Source: Lautropia dentalis
GTDB lineage: Bacteria > Pseudomonadota > Gammaproteobacteria > Burkholderiales > Burkholderiaceae_E
DNA length: 64,000 bases
Direction: 5' to 3'
Assembly (NCBI RefSeq): GCF_003892345.1
Contig: NZ_RRUE01000002.1
Location: 753,655 to 817,654 of the forward strand
Both the position numbers and the translations under genes were made by a program. A model generated the notes under the pieces. It searched no databases. It had not been told where the DNA came from and saw only the letters and a list, made by a program, of their open reading frames with translations. Shown piece by piece: positions 63,271-64,000 of the stretch. How positions within the stretch are numbered: the stretch's first letter is position 1; each line of letters opens with the position of its first letter.

Positions 63271-64000
63271 GCCAAATGACGCCACAGGAGATCGTCTCCG
63301 AACTGGACAAGCACATCATCGGCCAGGACAAGGCCAAGCGCGCCGTGGCCATTGCGCTGCGCAACCGCTGGCGCCGCCAGCAGGTGCCCGAGCCGCTGCG
63401 CCACGAGATCGTGCCGAAGAACATTCTGATGATCGGGCCGACCGGGGTGGGCAAGACGGAAATCGCCCGCCGGCTGGCACGCCTGGCCAATGCGCCGTTC
63501 ATCAAGATCGAGGCCACGAAGTTCACCGAGGTGGGCTATGTGGGCAAGGATGTGGATTCCATCATCCGCGACCTGGTGGAAAACGCCATCAAGGAAGAGC
63601 GCGACCGCGCCAAGCGCAAGGTCGATGCACGTGCCCGCGATCTGGCCGAGGAACGGGTGCTGGATGCGCTGCTGCCGTCGTCGGCGCACGAGCGTGACAC
63701 ATCGGCGTACCGCGATCTGGAAAAACCCATTTCCACCGCCGACGATTCGGTGGCCCGCCAGAAATTCCGCAAGCGCCTGCGCGAGGGCGATCTGGACGAC
63801 AAGGAAATCGAAATCGAGATCTCGCAGCCGATGCCGAACATCGGTTTCATGGGGCCGGCCGGCATGGAGGAATTCACCAGCCAGCTTCAGGGGATGATGC
63901 AGAACATGCCCGGCAAGATGAAGCCGCGCAAGCTGCGCATTGCCGACGCCATGAAGCTGCTGATCGACGAAGAGGCCGGCAAGCTGGTCAACGACGAGGA
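63267..64000 (+). CDS. hslU: ATPase subunit HslU, truncated by the window edge
   Basis: The first 244 codons of the AAA+ unfoldase (ClpY) are present: [39 protein letters not shown], Walker [16 protein letters not shown] (about 58-72), and [18 protein letters not shown]. The inserted I-domain begins around residue 110 ([16 protein letters not shown]) and includes MGPAGMEEF. The frame is open to the end of the window. HslU recognises and unfolds substrates for HslV; the gene overlaps hslV by 4 bases. Confidence 0.97.
   Translation, partial: MSQMTPQEIVSELDKHIIGQDKAKRAVAIALRNRWRRQQVPEPLRHEIVPKNILMIGPTGVGKTEIARRLARLANAPFIKIEATKFTEVGYVGKDVDSIIRDLVENAIKEERDRAKRKVDARARDLAEERVLDALLPSSAHERDTSAYRDLEKPISTADDSVARQKFRKRLREGDLDDKEIEIEISQPMPNIGFMGPAGMEEFTSQLQGMMQNMPGKMKPRKLRIADAMKLLIDEEAGKLVNDE

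Noticed and set aside
1-64000. tRNA or rRNA genes, transposase genes, prophage
   Set aside because: No cloverleaf with a GGTTCGA-type arm, rRNA text, transposase motif or phage gene cluster was recognised on either strand by eye.

Overview
The window is GC-rich DNA (low-GC patches are rare) carrying a gene order typical of Burkholderiales (Betaproteobacteria): metK, a lipid A acyltransferase homologue, dapF, DUF484, xerC, a COG0523 GTPase, dksA, a STAS-like protein, hslV and hslU. An S-adenosylhomocysteine (SAH) riboswitch ahead of ahcY and the queuosine and ubiquinone genes fit this. A Lautropia-like genome is my best guess, but it is an inference and no species can be proven from the window. 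Both ends of the window cut a gene.

Layout: 1-3.5 kb holds an envelope-stress type pair (DUF883, DUF1469), an esterase and queH. 4.2-13.1 kb holds two tandem copies of an efflux operon (membrane fusion protein plus RND pump). 13.2-15.8 kb is a decay zone with a TonB receptor lacking its front end and a frameshifted HI0074-type gene. 15.8-18.5 kb holds a DUF937 protein and an AI-2E family permease. 18.5-20.3 kb is a toxin-antitoxin islet with two divergent modules. 20.5-28.6 kb holds glmS, glmU, a sodium:solute symporter, ubiB and ttcA. 29-32.4 kb holds an SDR enzyme, a MidA-type methyltransferase and small genes. 32.4-34.8 kb is the queC-queD-queE operon, preceded by a preQ1-I riboswitch. 35.2-38.3 kb holds two paralogous lipoproteins of unknown family. 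38.7-44.9 kb holds cca, a visibly AT-richer AlbA_2/ATP-binding gene and a Slt-type lytic transglycosylase. 44.9-48.7 kb holds 5-formyl-THF cyclo-ligase facing an overlapping EAL/HD-GYP pair. 49-53.8 kb is the SAM cycle: metK, then ahcY-tlyA-metF behind the SAH riboswitch and its terminator. 54.6-64 kb is the dapF/xerC/dksA/hslVU block.

How the genes work together: MetK makes SAM, methyltransferases turn it into SAH, AhcY clears SAH and MetF supplies methyl-THF, so SAH sensing feeds back on the whole recycling operon. QueD, QueE and QueC make preQ0 (sensed later as preQ1), and QueH carries out the last reduction to queuosine. GlmS and GlmU supply UDP-GlcNAc for the wall.

Three genome-level oddities stand out. 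The first is a family of 145-162 bp elements with inverted ends (three copies here). The second is a short dispersed motif, core ACGAATGAGTCCATGACACG, seen in at least six places. The third is that many ordinary enzymes carry long Ala/Gly/Ser/Pro/Thr-rich insertions or tails absent from their families (XerC, MTHFS, TlyA, SDR, MidA-like, Cca, QueC, TtcA, Slt, the second fusion protein). I saw no tRNA, rRNA, CRISPR array, transposase or prophage.
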